A program made the position numbers and the translations under genes. The notes beneath the pieces are model-generated. The model was given only the letters and a program-made list of their open reading frames with translations, was not told where the DNA came from and made no database searches. A stretch of 64,000 nucleotides of DNA from Hyphomicrobium sp. (GTDB lineage Bacteria; Pseudomonadota; Alphaproteobacteria; Rhizobiales; Hyphomicrobiaceae): contig PERI01000007.1 in NCBI GenBank assembly GCA_002928515.1, positions 1 to 64,000 on the forward strand. The letters run 5' to 3'. Positions 1 to 6,734 of the stretch are shown piece after piece (position 1 is the stretch's first letter; each line of letters begins with the position of its first letter).

Positions 1-77
1 AAATCAGCGGTGGCGGCTGATGATAATGCGACCAAGCCAATCGCTGCGGCGCTTACTTGGCTGGCACGACTTCTCAT
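1..77 (-). CDS. start of an exported protein, cut by the window edge
   Basis: Reading leftward from an ATG at 77-75 gives 25 codons to the window edge without a stop. They encode a textbook export signal: a basic start (Met-Arg-Ser-Arg), a hydrophobic run rich in Ala, Ile, Leu and Val, and a small-residue end (Ala-Ala-Thr-Ala) before Asp-Phe, which looks like a signal peptidase I site. A purine-rich AGGG lies upstream. The mature protein is outside the window, so its function is unknown. It diverges from the Septu-like genes to its right; whether it belongs to the mobile element or to its flank cannot be decided here. Confidence 0.55.
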   Translation of the reverse strand, partial: MRSRASQVSAAAIGLVALSSAATAD

Positions 78-633
78 GAGAAATTTCCCTACTTAAAATC
101 CTATGTAGTAAATCGTACTATGAGCTTTTTCATTTGGGTACTGTGCTTGTAATGATTTCTGCCAGTTGTGGCTTGTACGACACTGCAACGATTGATTGAT
201 TTTATTTTGAACGCCTCGCGAATGGCGCGTGAGACTTCGTTGGGAACATGCTCAGCAATGCACCTGCAATCGCTCTACAATCGTAATATTCGACAATGAA
301 TTATTTCGGGTAGTATTGGCCAAGCAGTACTGCGAGGTAGGGGAGCTGCGGTTGCTATGCGTGGTCTAACCATGTCAAATTGATCATGATTAGCAGATGT
401 CTACTCTAAAGCAGATCATTCCCTAGTGCGGACTTCACGAAGTTCGAAGCGACGCGATGCTCTTTGGCGTCGAACCATTAAGCAGATTTCCGCGGTGATG
501 TCGTTGTGCCCTCAACAAATCCGTTCCGCTCAGTACACTTGTGTGGATAGTTCGTTTATGACTAGCCATTTCTTGGCAATGTGATCTCGTCTCGGTAGAG
601 CATTCTACAAGTATTCAGGCCACGGGCGCAAAT
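78..633. other. AT-rich intergenic region upstream of the Septu-like genes
   Basis: About 550 bases between two divergent genes. No convincing reading frame, tRNA or repeat was found. It must hold the promoters for the exported protein to the left and for the defence pair to the right, but no clear -35/-10 pair can be named. No reverse-transcriptase gene or retron-like inverted repeat is present, which argues against a retron-linked form of the system. No copy of the attachment core seen at 9959-9972 was found here. Confidence 0.5.
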
Positions 634-2160
634 ATGAAGTTCTTCCGGGTCGATTCCATCAAATTCAAGAAGCCGGAGCCGAATTCGTGCTTTTTTGTAA
701 ATGACAACTGGGATGACTTCGGTTTCAAAACCAGCTTCGGCGTAATCTTGTGTGATGACCAAGGCTTGCTTCACGACCTGGGCAGCCTGAAAGCTATTCC
801 TCGCGATTGGGCGAATGGTCGCGTGCCTGTGCCCGATGAGTTCAAAAAGCTCGGACGTGAATGGTGCACTCTTGGAGTTGATCGAGATTACTACGTCAAG
901 CTAACCGATATTAAAGAAGACGTTCGCAAAAACTATCTCAAATCAGTTCGAGACTGCGTTTACGATCATACGATATATGAATCATTTAAGAACCAGCAGG
1001 CAATGAAGACATCTTTGTTGCGCGGAGTGCACGAGAAAGATGTCCTAATAACCTTTCCTAGAGTACTGTCTGGCATTGCCAGACGCTCTTCTTTCAAATT
1101 TAATTACGATTTCCACAGTGGTGCGAACAACAAACTTCATAGCTGCAAATTTGAAGTTGATCCGAGATCAAAGCCGCCGACCAACATACATGTTTTAATT
1201 GGTAGGAATGGAGTTGGAAAAACGCGCCTTTTGGCAGGAATGGCCGACGCACTAACGGCAAACAAGGCAACTTCGATCGGAATCCCGGGAAGCTTTAATT
1301 TCGACGAGGCTCATGAGAGGCAGTTTTTAAATCTCATCGTTGTTGCCTACAGCGCCTTTGATAAATTTGACCCTATTCCAATCAAGGTTCGCGAAGGTAA
1401 AGCTGCCATTCCTTACTGTTACATCGGTATCAAAGCACACTCTGCACGAGATGATGTTCTCGACACCCCGTCTGTAACTACCCTTAAAAATAGCGATGAT
1501 TTTAGCCTGGAGTTCAAGACATCTTTGACCGTTGTTCAACGCGATAGCGGCAAGAGAGAGCGATGGCTTAAGGCTCTCAACATTTTATGTTCCGATCCGG
1601 GCATCGCCGAATTCCAAGAACGAGTCGATGATAGCAAAACTGGTTGGGAGGATTTGGCCCAAAGTGTCGAACAGTTTGCTCTTGCAAGTTCTGGGCACAA
1701 GATCGTCCTACTTTCTTTAACACGTCTGGTAGAGCACGTCAGTGATCGTTCGATTGTTTTGCTGGACGAGCCAGAAACACATTTACACCCTCCTCTACTC
1801 GGCTCGTTTATTCGAGCTATATCAGAGCTGCTGATCTCGCAGAATGGAGTGGCGATCGTAGCAACACATTCGCCAGTAGTCCTCCAAGAGGTTCCTTCGA
1901 AATGCGTACTAGTAGTCACGCGCTCTGGCGGTGAGATGTCCATTTCGCGTCCGGACGTAGAGACTTTTGCTGAAAATGTGGGGAGTTTGACCCGAAAGGT
2001 TTTCGGTTTGGAGGTAACTCAAAGCGGATTTTATCGACTTTTAAAACAAGCCGCAGAAGGCCAATCTTTCGAGGAGATAATCAAAGAATTTGATGAACAG
2101 ATTGGAGGAGAGGGTCGTGCTCTAGCTCGTGTCTTTGCGGGCAAAAGGGAAAAAAAATGA
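634..2160 (+). CDS. ptuA: Septu-like defence ATPase (PtuA-like)
   Basis: 508-residue SMC/ABC-like ATPase, the predicted sensor and scaffold of a two-gene Septu-type anti-phage system. The P-loop GRNGVGKT is at residues 190-197. The Walker B motif LLDEPETHLHP has Asp378 and Glu379, and the H-loop region VATHSP follows near 410. This is the OLD/PtuA type of ATPase arm. About 185 residues lie before the P-loop, longer than a bare ATPase head, and this N-terminal part (Trp/Tyr and charge rich) was not recognised. The stop overlaps the ATG of the HNH gene by four bases, so the two are translationally coupled. Codon use is AT-richer than the chromosome to the right, consistent with transfer. Other OLD-like ATPases share the core, so the call rests on the HNH partner. 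The start ATG has only a weak ribosome site. Confidence 0.8.
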   Translation: MKFFRVDSIKFKKPEPNSCFFVNDNWDDFGFKTSFGVILCDDQGLLHDLGSLKAIPRDWANGRVPVPDEFKKLGREWCTLGVDRDYYVKLTDIKEDVRKNYLKSVRDCVYDHTIYESFKNQQAMKTSLLRGVHEKDVLITFPRVLSGIARRSSFKFNYDFHSGANNKLHSCKFEVDPRSKPPTNIHVLIGRNGVGKTRLLAGMADALTANKATSIGIPGSFNFDEAHERQFLNLIVVAYSAFDKFDPIPIKVREGKAAIPYCYIGIKAHSARDDVLDTPSVTTLKNSDDFSLEFKTSLTVVQRDSGKRERWLKALNILCSDPGIAEFQERVDDSKTGWEDLAQSVEQFALASSGHKIVLLSLTRLVEHVSDRSIVLLDEPETHLHPPLLGSFIRAISELLISQNGVAIVATHSPVVLQEVPSKCVLVVTRSGGEMSISRPDVETFAENVGSLTRKVFGLEVTQSGFYRLLKQAAEGQSFEEIIKEFDEQIGGEGRALARVFAGKREKK

Positions 2161-2993
2161 GACACCTTCCACAACCAAACATCGGGCATCGAGAGCTTTT
2201 TATCCGATGTGCTCGACAAACAGCCGCGCAAAACGCACGACAGTCGTTGCTAGCAATGGTGGACCGCATTGTGGCAGCGGGCGAAAGGTATAACACTGCG
2301 GCCGGCGCAAATGAATTTTATGCCGTAGCAAGTATACAGATGGACGATAATGAAAAGAATATTATTCAGGAACTCTATGATCGGCGAATGGCAAGCGTCA
2401 GTGGAAGTGGTCGCTCATCATATGATTTAATTCGAGCCTCTTCTGCAATTTGTCCTTACTGCTCGTTCGGAGAGGTTTGCGAAATAGATCACTTTCTCCC
2501 CAAAAAGGCTTTTCCAGATTTAAACGTCCTTCCCATCAACCTTCTTCCCATCTGTCATCACTGCAATCACCTCAAGCTCGATGCCAAACCTCTTAATGAG
2601 GAACAAACGTTACTGCACCCGTACTTCGATGTTCTTCCTCATACACAACGTTGGCTTTTTGCGACCCTCACAATTGAATTCGAAGGACCAGTTCTCAACT
2701 ATTTTGTGCAGCTTGATGAAGCTACACATGGCTTACTATCTCGTAGACTTCAATTTCACTTCAACCAGCTTAGATTGAGTAGTCGTTTCAGTGTAAGATC
2801 GGCGACCGTTCTCGCAGAACTGGAAGCTGATATCGAAATGCATCTTGAGAGACTTGGTGCTGACGGAATTACCGATCATTTTAACTCTATGGCGCTCCGA
2901 AGTTTCAAATTGCACGGCAATACATTTGAGGGAGCTGCTTATTTTGCGGCCGCGCAATCGCTTCAATACTGCCAAGGCGCATGGAGAAATTGA
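2157..2993 (+). CDS. ptuB: Septu-like HNH nuclease (PtuB-like)
   Basis: 278-residue HNH endonuclease, predicted effector that cleaves nucleic acid when PtuA signals infection. The zinc-binding and catalytic core is visible: Cys99-x2-Cys102, Asp111-His112 followed by Phe-Leu-Pro-Lys, and Cys133-His-His-Cys136-Asn137-His138. The DHFLPK type of start to the HNH fold and the gene order ATPase then HNH match Septu PtuA/PtuB. The C-terminal half (about 150-278) has no motif I can name. It overlaps the upstream ATPase by ATGA. No third gene follows in the same direction, so this is the simple two-gene arrangement. Retron Ec78-type systems use the same pair, but no reverse transcriptase is nearby. 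Confidence 0.82.
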   Translation: MRHLPQPNIGHRELFIRCARQTAAQNARQSLLAMVDRIVAAGERYNTAAGANEFYAVASIQMDDNEKNIIQELYDRRMASVSGSGRSSYDLIRASSAICPYCSFGEVCEIDHFLPKKAFPDLNVLPINLLPICHHCNHLKLDAKPLNEEQTLLHPYFDVLPHTQRWLFATLTIEFEGPVLNYFVQLDEATHGLLSRRLQFHFNQLRLSSRFSVRSATVLAELEADIEMHLERLGADGITDHFNSMALRSFKLHGNTFEGAAYFAAAQSLQYCQGAWRN

Positions 2994-3115
2994 CCCGCGC
3001 AACTCAAATTGATCTCTCTAACTGTCAACTAGGGGATTATTTTATTTTTTATAACCTTTAGCTTAGGTTTCGCATTTGGCTTCGAACCGCCCTCAACGTC
3101 GCCGCCGTTCCCTAA

Positions 3116-3337
3116 AAGGATTTCGAGGAACAGGTCGAAAGCGAAAACCCGACATCGCTCACGGCTCTTGCGCATCAAGGCGCCAAGTGTAGATCGAAGA
3201 CTATCCCAAAAGAAGATCATCTTGAAGGCAGGACGCCCGAGCAGTTCAACGATGCGATGCACATGGCTGCAATGAGCCAACGGGGGCAGCCGCCAAGGAA
3301 CCAAGCGACTGCCCCCTATCCCGGAGCTGCCCAGTAA
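3116..3337 (+). pseudogene. 3' remnant of a broken coding sequence
   Basis: An open frame of about 73 codons ending in TAA at 3335-3337 has an in-frame stop at 3113-3115 just before it and no plausible start. The peptide has a natural composition (many Glu, Gln, Ala and Ser, with a GRTPEQFNDAMHMAA segment and a Pro/Ala-rich end), unlike the low-quality reading of the opposite strand. It looks like the C-terminal end of a larger protein truncated when the defence genes were inserted upstream. Phage terminase or mobilization proteins are candidates by feel only; I do not recognise it. Confidence 0.35.
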
Positions 3338-3360
3338 GCGCTCGCAAGAATGAAAGAAAG

Positions 3361-3456
3361 GGGCCGGATCGGTGCACTTCGATCCGGCCCAACGCACCGG
3401 CCTACAGCCGTGTGGTGCGTTCTACGAGGGTAACGAAAGGGACTAAGCACCCTCGT
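3361..3456. repeat. three tandem perfect stem-loops
   Basis: Hairpin 1 pairs 3361-3371 with 3380-3390 (11 bp, 8-base loop). Hairpin 2 pairs AACGCACC at 3391-3398 with GGTGCGTT at 3414-3421 and has a nested GGC/GCC stem inside. Hairpin 3 pairs ACGAGGGT at 3424-3431 with ACCCTCGT at 3449-3456. The first two abut directly. None is followed by a clear run of T on either strand, so simple intrinsic termination is not convincing. They sit just beyond the 3' end of the five-gene minus-strand operon. They could be a non-coding RNA, an RNA-processing signal or a protein-binding DNA site. Confidence 0.6.
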
Positions 3457-3494
3457 GCAAGCGCGGCCGCGTAGGCGTGCCGCGCAAGTCAGTT

Positions 3495-4163
3495 TCAGTA
3501 ATCGAACGGTCCGCCAAGTGAATCGGTTTTGTCACCACCGCTCGCGACTTCGGTATTGAATTTCTGCACTGCCTTAGACCACGACGACCGCGATCCGCTA
3601 CCGCCACCGGCGCTCATTGGTACGGGATCGCAGCCAAACGATGCGCCCGCGTTTCGCTGTTGCTCAAGCGAAGGCATGACGGCTTGCTCAGGCTCTTTTG
3701 GCGCGCTCGCGAGTAACGTGACCGCAGTCGCAAGATCGATATCAGAGCCGCAGGCAACATAGGCAGCGAAGCGCTCGCGGCCTTCCGCTTGAGGCGACCG
3801 AATGATCGCTGAAATTCGGGCGTTCTCAATCATAAGCTCTGGTGAAAGCAGACCAGCGCGAAGATCAAAATATTTGTGGCCGTGCGGGATAGAAATCTCT
3901 TTGTCCGTTGCCATAGTGGACAAAAATTTGATGGCGACGTCCGCAGCCATGTCGGTTTCTAAAGCAAGGCAACAGGACTGCCGAAAGCGTCCTGCCGTCG
4001 CGTGCGCGGTCAGGATCGAAAGAACGCGCGCGCGATACTCTGCGACCGGATTTTTCGGTTGAGAGGTCGAAGCGCTTTTGGATGCCGGACGCTTCGCTTG
4101 AACGGTCGAAGCGGGCTTGGGTTGTGTGCGTCTTGGATATTGCGTGATGGAATAGCTGGTCAT
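3495..4163 (-). CDS. unknown protein with duplicated phage-protease-tail-like motif
   Basis: 222 residues, last gene of a five-gene minus-strand operon. After a basic, Lys/Pro/Ser-rich start (1-40) come two related units at about 44-88 and 114-157. Each has the pattern Arg-x-x-x-Ile-Leu, then Ala-x-Gly-Arg, then an acidic Asp-x-Ala-x-Ala-x-x-x-Leu helix. This pattern resembles the C-terminal tail often seen on phage S49/ClpP-type head-maturation proteases, but no protease domain is present. A Gly/Ser-rich linker (about 185-192) precedes a short C-terminal end. The start overlaps the upstream stop by ATGA and has an AGG/GGA ribosome site. Function unknown; a phage-structure or capsid-interference role is inference only. 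Confidence 0.6.
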   Translation of the reverse strand: MTSYSITQYPRRTQPKPASTVQAKRPASKSASTSQPKNPVAEYRARVLSILTAHATAGRFRQSCCLALETDMAADVAIKFLSTMATDKEISIPHGHKYFDLRAGLLSPELMIENARISAIIRSPQAEGRERFAAYVACGSDIDLATAVTLLASAPKEPEQAVMPSLEQQRNAGASFGCDPVPMSAGGGSGSRSSWSKAVQKFNTEVASGGDKTDSLGGPFDY

Positions 4164-4696
4164 CGTCCTGCCTCTTGAACTAACGATTGAAGATGCGCGT
4201 CGGTTGCCAGAACGAGCGCAGGCGGTGCGTCAGCGCGGCGAATGATTTCGTGGCCATTGCGTTCGATAACGCGCGCAAGGACTTCTTCGTGCGCCTGCGC
4301 TTGATAGAGTTCGCGATCCACTTCGGCCAACGCCTTTGCCCGCTCTTCATGGGTCATCGATGGGTTGGTCCGATAAAACCCGTCAATGCGGTCGATGATG
4401 ACCTCGCGAATTTTGTCACGACCGACGAGCACGAGAAACGCAAGCAATGCGTCCGGCGATTTAGCTAACTCAACGCTGGGATTTGGCGACGGGCGGACTA
4501 GGCTGCCAATCGAAAAGGAATATCGGTTCGCGCTCTCAACCTCATACCGGTCAAGCGACGTGTCGATTGCAGCAATGGCCGTTTCGCGGTCAAGCGCAGC
4601 ATCGATGATCTGTTGCCGACGATCTGTCAGGCGAACAATATCATCGCGAATAATATTGATATCGGCCGTTTTTGGAGCTGCTTTGGAAAGCCGCAT
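4160..4696 (-). CDS. unknown helical protein, operon gene 4
   Basis: 178 residues counted from the ATG at 4696, chosen because it forms a TAATG start-stop overlap with the upstream gene; a longer reading from 4729 would overlap that gene by 34 bases. The sequence is largely helical and charged (Asp, Glu, Arg, Ala) with no membrane segment or signal peptide. There is no motif I recognise. Its stop overlaps the start of the next gene. Tight packing with its neighbours implies co-translation and a shared complex or pathway. Confidence 0.6.
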   Translation of the reverse strand: MRLSKAAPKTADINIIRDDIVRLTDRRQQIIDAALDRETAIAAIDTSLDRYEVESANRYSFSIGSLVRPSPNPSVELAKSPDALLAFLVLVGRDKIREVIIDRIDGFYRTNPSMTHEERAKALAEVDRELYQAQAHEEVLARVIERNGHEIIRRADAPPALVLATDAHLQSLVQEAGR

Positions 4697-5124
4697 TAGA
4701 ACACCTCTGGCAAGAGCGAGGGCGGGCAAACTAAGCCTTGGTTGACAGCATACTCACGACAGCGCCGCGCGAGCGCCGCGCTCGCATTGCGCGCGCTGAT
4801 CGCATCATTCGCGCGACCTTCGATGTCTGCGATCTCCGCTGTCAGTCCAGCGATGAGCTGCTTGGCAGCGACGGCCTCTTTCAGAACATGAAAGTATTTT
4901 TCGTTGGTCTTGGGATCGATAGGCGTGCCCTCAAGGGCAGCCTTGACCTCATCATCAAACTTGTCGTCGATAGCGTGGGCAGACCGCAAAAAGCTGTATC
5001 GGCGGTCCGCTTCATCACGGCGCTTGCGAAGCTCAAAGGATTGATCGTGCAATCCCGAAATTGTCGCTGCCCGTGTCATAGAAAGGCGTTCGAGCGATAA
5101 AATTCTTGAGGGTTCCAGCTTCAT
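4696..5124 (-). CDS. unknown coiled-coil protein, operon gene 3
   Basis: 142 residues from an ATG at 5124 preceded by GGAG seven bases upstream; a longer in-frame reading to 5286 would run into the preceding gene. Composition suggests two long helices: about 20-50, rich in Arg, Asp and Glu, and about 80-125, with Ala, Glu and Lys heptad-like spacing. Likely a soluble coiled-coil protein. Two such small coiled-coil products in a row (this and the next) recall the accessory genes near terminase and portal genes in alphaproteobacterial prophages, but that is inference. Confidence 0.6.
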   Translation of the reverse strand: MKLEPSRILSLERLSMTRAATISGLHDQSFELRKRRDEADRRYSFLRSAHAIDDKFDDEVKAALEGTPIDPKTNEKYFHVLKEAVAAKQLIAGLTAEIADIEGRANDAISARNASAALARRCREYAVNQGLVCPPSLLPEVF

Positions 5125-5167
5125 CGAGTGCTCCTTTGATCGCTGTATCGACCAGAGGCACTGACAT

Positions 5168-5728
5168 TCAAAGGCCCTCTTGAATGGCAATCGGCAAAAC
5201 TCGAAAGATTTGTCGAGCGCCAAGCGGCTCGACGAAGCCAAGATTGGCGAGCTGCCAATAAGCAGACCATTCGCCGGGCGGTGCATGTTCTAATTGTTGA
5301 TGGCGAGGCAAGATGTCAGAACAGTATCGTTCCCACTTCGCCGCGATCATGCGCGAAGCCGTATGTCGTGACTGCCCGGCACAATCATCGCGCGCGATGA
5401 TGCGCAGGATCGCATCACGCGTCGCGAGACGGGTGCTTTCGCTGACTGATAGCCCGCCATGCCGCCTTGCTTGGATCGCCGCGTCAAGCGAGCCTTGGCA
5501 GCCGTTGAGGGCCCATGCCTCAAGACGCCTGCCCAGCTCGCGAAGATCGGGACGAATGTCATTACGAAGTCGCCAACCAGCATCAAGCGCTGCTGTTGCT
5601 AGACCAACGCCGGACAGCTCGACATGCTCGTCGGGATTAGGTGTGACGTCGCAAGAATAAATTGCGTCGATATCGAGATTGCGCAGCGCCCATATCGGTC
5701 TTGGTAGATCATCGGCCTGATTAGACAT
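5168..5728 (-). CDS. unknown protein, operon gene 2
   Basis: 186 residues, start ATG at 5728 lying inside the last codons of the preceding gene (8-base overlap). Soluble, rich in Ala, Arg and Leu, with a central basic segment and several conserved-looking Trp residues (about positions 13, 52, 72). No signal peptide, membrane helix or known motif was recognised. The opposite strand also has an open frame here, but the overlap pattern and ribosome sites support the minus-strand gene. Confidence 0.6.
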   Translation of the reverse strand: MSNQADDLPRPIWALRNLDIDAIYSCDVTPNPDEHVELSGVGLATAALDAGWRLRNDIRPDLRELGRRLEAWALNGCQGSLDAAIQARRHGGLSVSESTRLATRDAILRIIARDDCAGQSRHTASRMIAAKWERYCSDILPRHQQLEHAPPGEWSAYWQLANLGFVEPLGARQIFRVLPIAIQEGL

Positions 5729-5930
5729 TGCGGCGACGCCCGCGTCTCACGCGCGGGCTCGCCTGCAACCCGTCATTCGAGTGAGTCAGAGCTGCCTGAA
5801 CGTCAAAGGTTGCAAAAAACGCTTGTGTCTCTGCCTCGCTTAGCGCCGGGCCGTCGATATCGACGTTGTCGAGCTTGGCCAGTGCTTCGGCCGAAAGTCG
5901 TTTCAGTGGTGAGGGTTTGTATGAACTCAT
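5721..5930 (-). CDS. small unknown protein, first gene of the operon
   Basis: 69 residues, led by a strong AAGGAG ribosome site five bases before the ATG, which makes this the likely head of the five-gene operon running to 3495. The first half is amphipathic and acidic (Leu-Asp-Asn-Val-Asp-Ile-Asp-Gly-Pro). The C-terminus is very basic (Arg-Arg-Gly-Arg-Arg-Arg), suggesting contact with nucleic acid or an acidic partner. No family recognised. Confidence 0.6.
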   Translation of the reverse strand: MSSYKPSPLKRLSAEALAKLDNVDIDGPALSEAETQAFFATFDVQAALTHSNDGLQASPRVRRGRRRNV

Positions 5931-6232
5931 GCGAACTCCTTTGAATGTTAAAGCTGAAAAAGCCGATGGGACGAAGGCGGAACTCGGTTTCGGGATTGGG
6001 CCTAAATTTCAGCTAAGCCATTGCATTGCATTACGTTTTTGAAAAGAGAAAAAACACTCGAATCGCGGGGGGCTGCGTGACCGCACTACGTCCAGCCGTT
6101 GGAAGGAACCTATGGGCAGGGGGGGTAGCTCACTCGTCACAGCACTCAGCCTCATCCCCTCCGACACATGGCAAGCGCCGCGCCCGCAGGCGCGCGAGTG
6201 CGATGCCATGCAGCCATTGTGTTGTGTGATCA
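5931..6232. other. intergenic region upstream of the five-gene operon
   Basis: About 300 bases between the five-gene operon and the small 80-residue gene. Several short frames on both strands are open but have poor composition and no ribosome sites. The operon promoter is expected here, but I cannot name a convincing -35/-10 pair or any repeat. Confidence 0.4.
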
Positions 6233-6475
6233 TCATCGCGATTGCGCCTTGCCACGATCAGCGTGTCGTTGAGCAACAGCATCAACCTCAGCACGCAATT
6301 GCTGACATGCCTTGACGCGCACTGATTTGGGGAGGCGGGCGAGTGCTTGATCGGCACGTTTGGCATACCGACGCCAGACACTGTCGCTAGGCGAGCGTTG
6401 GATCATCGTCGCGATCAGGACAGGATCGAAGTCGCGATGATTTGACAATGAAAGGACAGTGATCCGATCACTCAT
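6233..6475 (-). CDS. small basic unknown protein
   Basis: 80 residues from the ATG at 6475, preceded by AAGGA eight bases upstream; a second ATG two codons earlier is too close to that site. The protein is basic and Ala/Arg-rich, with a segment SVWRRYAKRADQALARLPKS typical of a DNA-binding or helix-rich small phage protein. It lies directly beside the hexamer repeat array, which could include its promoter. Function unknown. Confidence 0.5.
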   Translation of the reverse strand: MSDRITVLSLSNHRDFDPVLIATMIQRSPSDSVWRRYAKRADQALARLPKSVRVKACQQLRAEVDAVAQRHADRGKAQSR

Positions 6476-6548
6476 TTTCATATTCCTTTGAGGCTTAGCC
6501 GCTTGCGCTCGGGCGGTACGCGCCCGGCGCTTTGCGGCATGGTTGAGG

Positions 6549-6734
6549 GGGACATTTAAGCTCATCTGCATTTCTCTCAAATTAGGTCGGGCAATAGGGG
6601 ACAGGGACATAAGGGACATTACCCCCCTAAAGGGGGGCTAAATGTCCCCCTTAAATGTCCCCTGCTGTCCACCCATTTTTGCCGGGGACATATATTCAAA
6701 ATGTCCCTCATTTGTCCCCATGTGTCCCTGTCCC
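6549..6734. repeat. hexamer iteron array with central GC palindrome (candidate origin)
   Basis: The hexamer GGGACA, or its complement TGTCCC, occurs eleven times in 186 bases. GGGACA starts at 6549, 6598, 6604, 6613 and 6685. TGTCCC starts at 6643, 6656, 6702, 6713, 6723 and 6729. A one-mismatch copy, TGTCCA, is at 6666. The palindrome CCCCCCTAAAGGGGGG at 6622-6637 divides two arms of opposite orientation, so the centre is a large imperfect inverted repeat. The array follows, and partly overlaps, the end of the RepA-like ATPase gene. Repeated short sites beside a replication ATPase are the layout of iteron origins in plasmids and P4-like satellites. An operator for the flanking genes is the alternative. 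Confidence 0.7.

Larger units (their letters stand above)
2994..3494. other. gap with a broken gene fragment and tandem hairpins
   Basis: The first 120 bases after ptuB show nothing firm. A plus-strand coding remnant (3116-3337) and three consecutive stem-loops (3361-3456), described separately, fill the rest. A minus-strand open frame at 3029-3397 is judged to be the shadow of the plus-strand remnant. The gap is where the plus-strand defence genes meet the 3' end of the minus-strand five-gene operon. Confidence 0.5.

Noticed and set aside
78-633. Possible retron RNA upstream of the ATPase-HNH pair
   Set aside because: No reverse transcriptase gene and no long inverted repeat were found, so the pair is treated as Septu-like rather than retron-linked.
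3029-3397. A 122-codon minus-strand open frame
   Set aside because: Its composition is poor (many Trp, Cys and Arg in unlikely order), there is no ribosome site, and the plus-strand remnant on the same bases looks far more natural.
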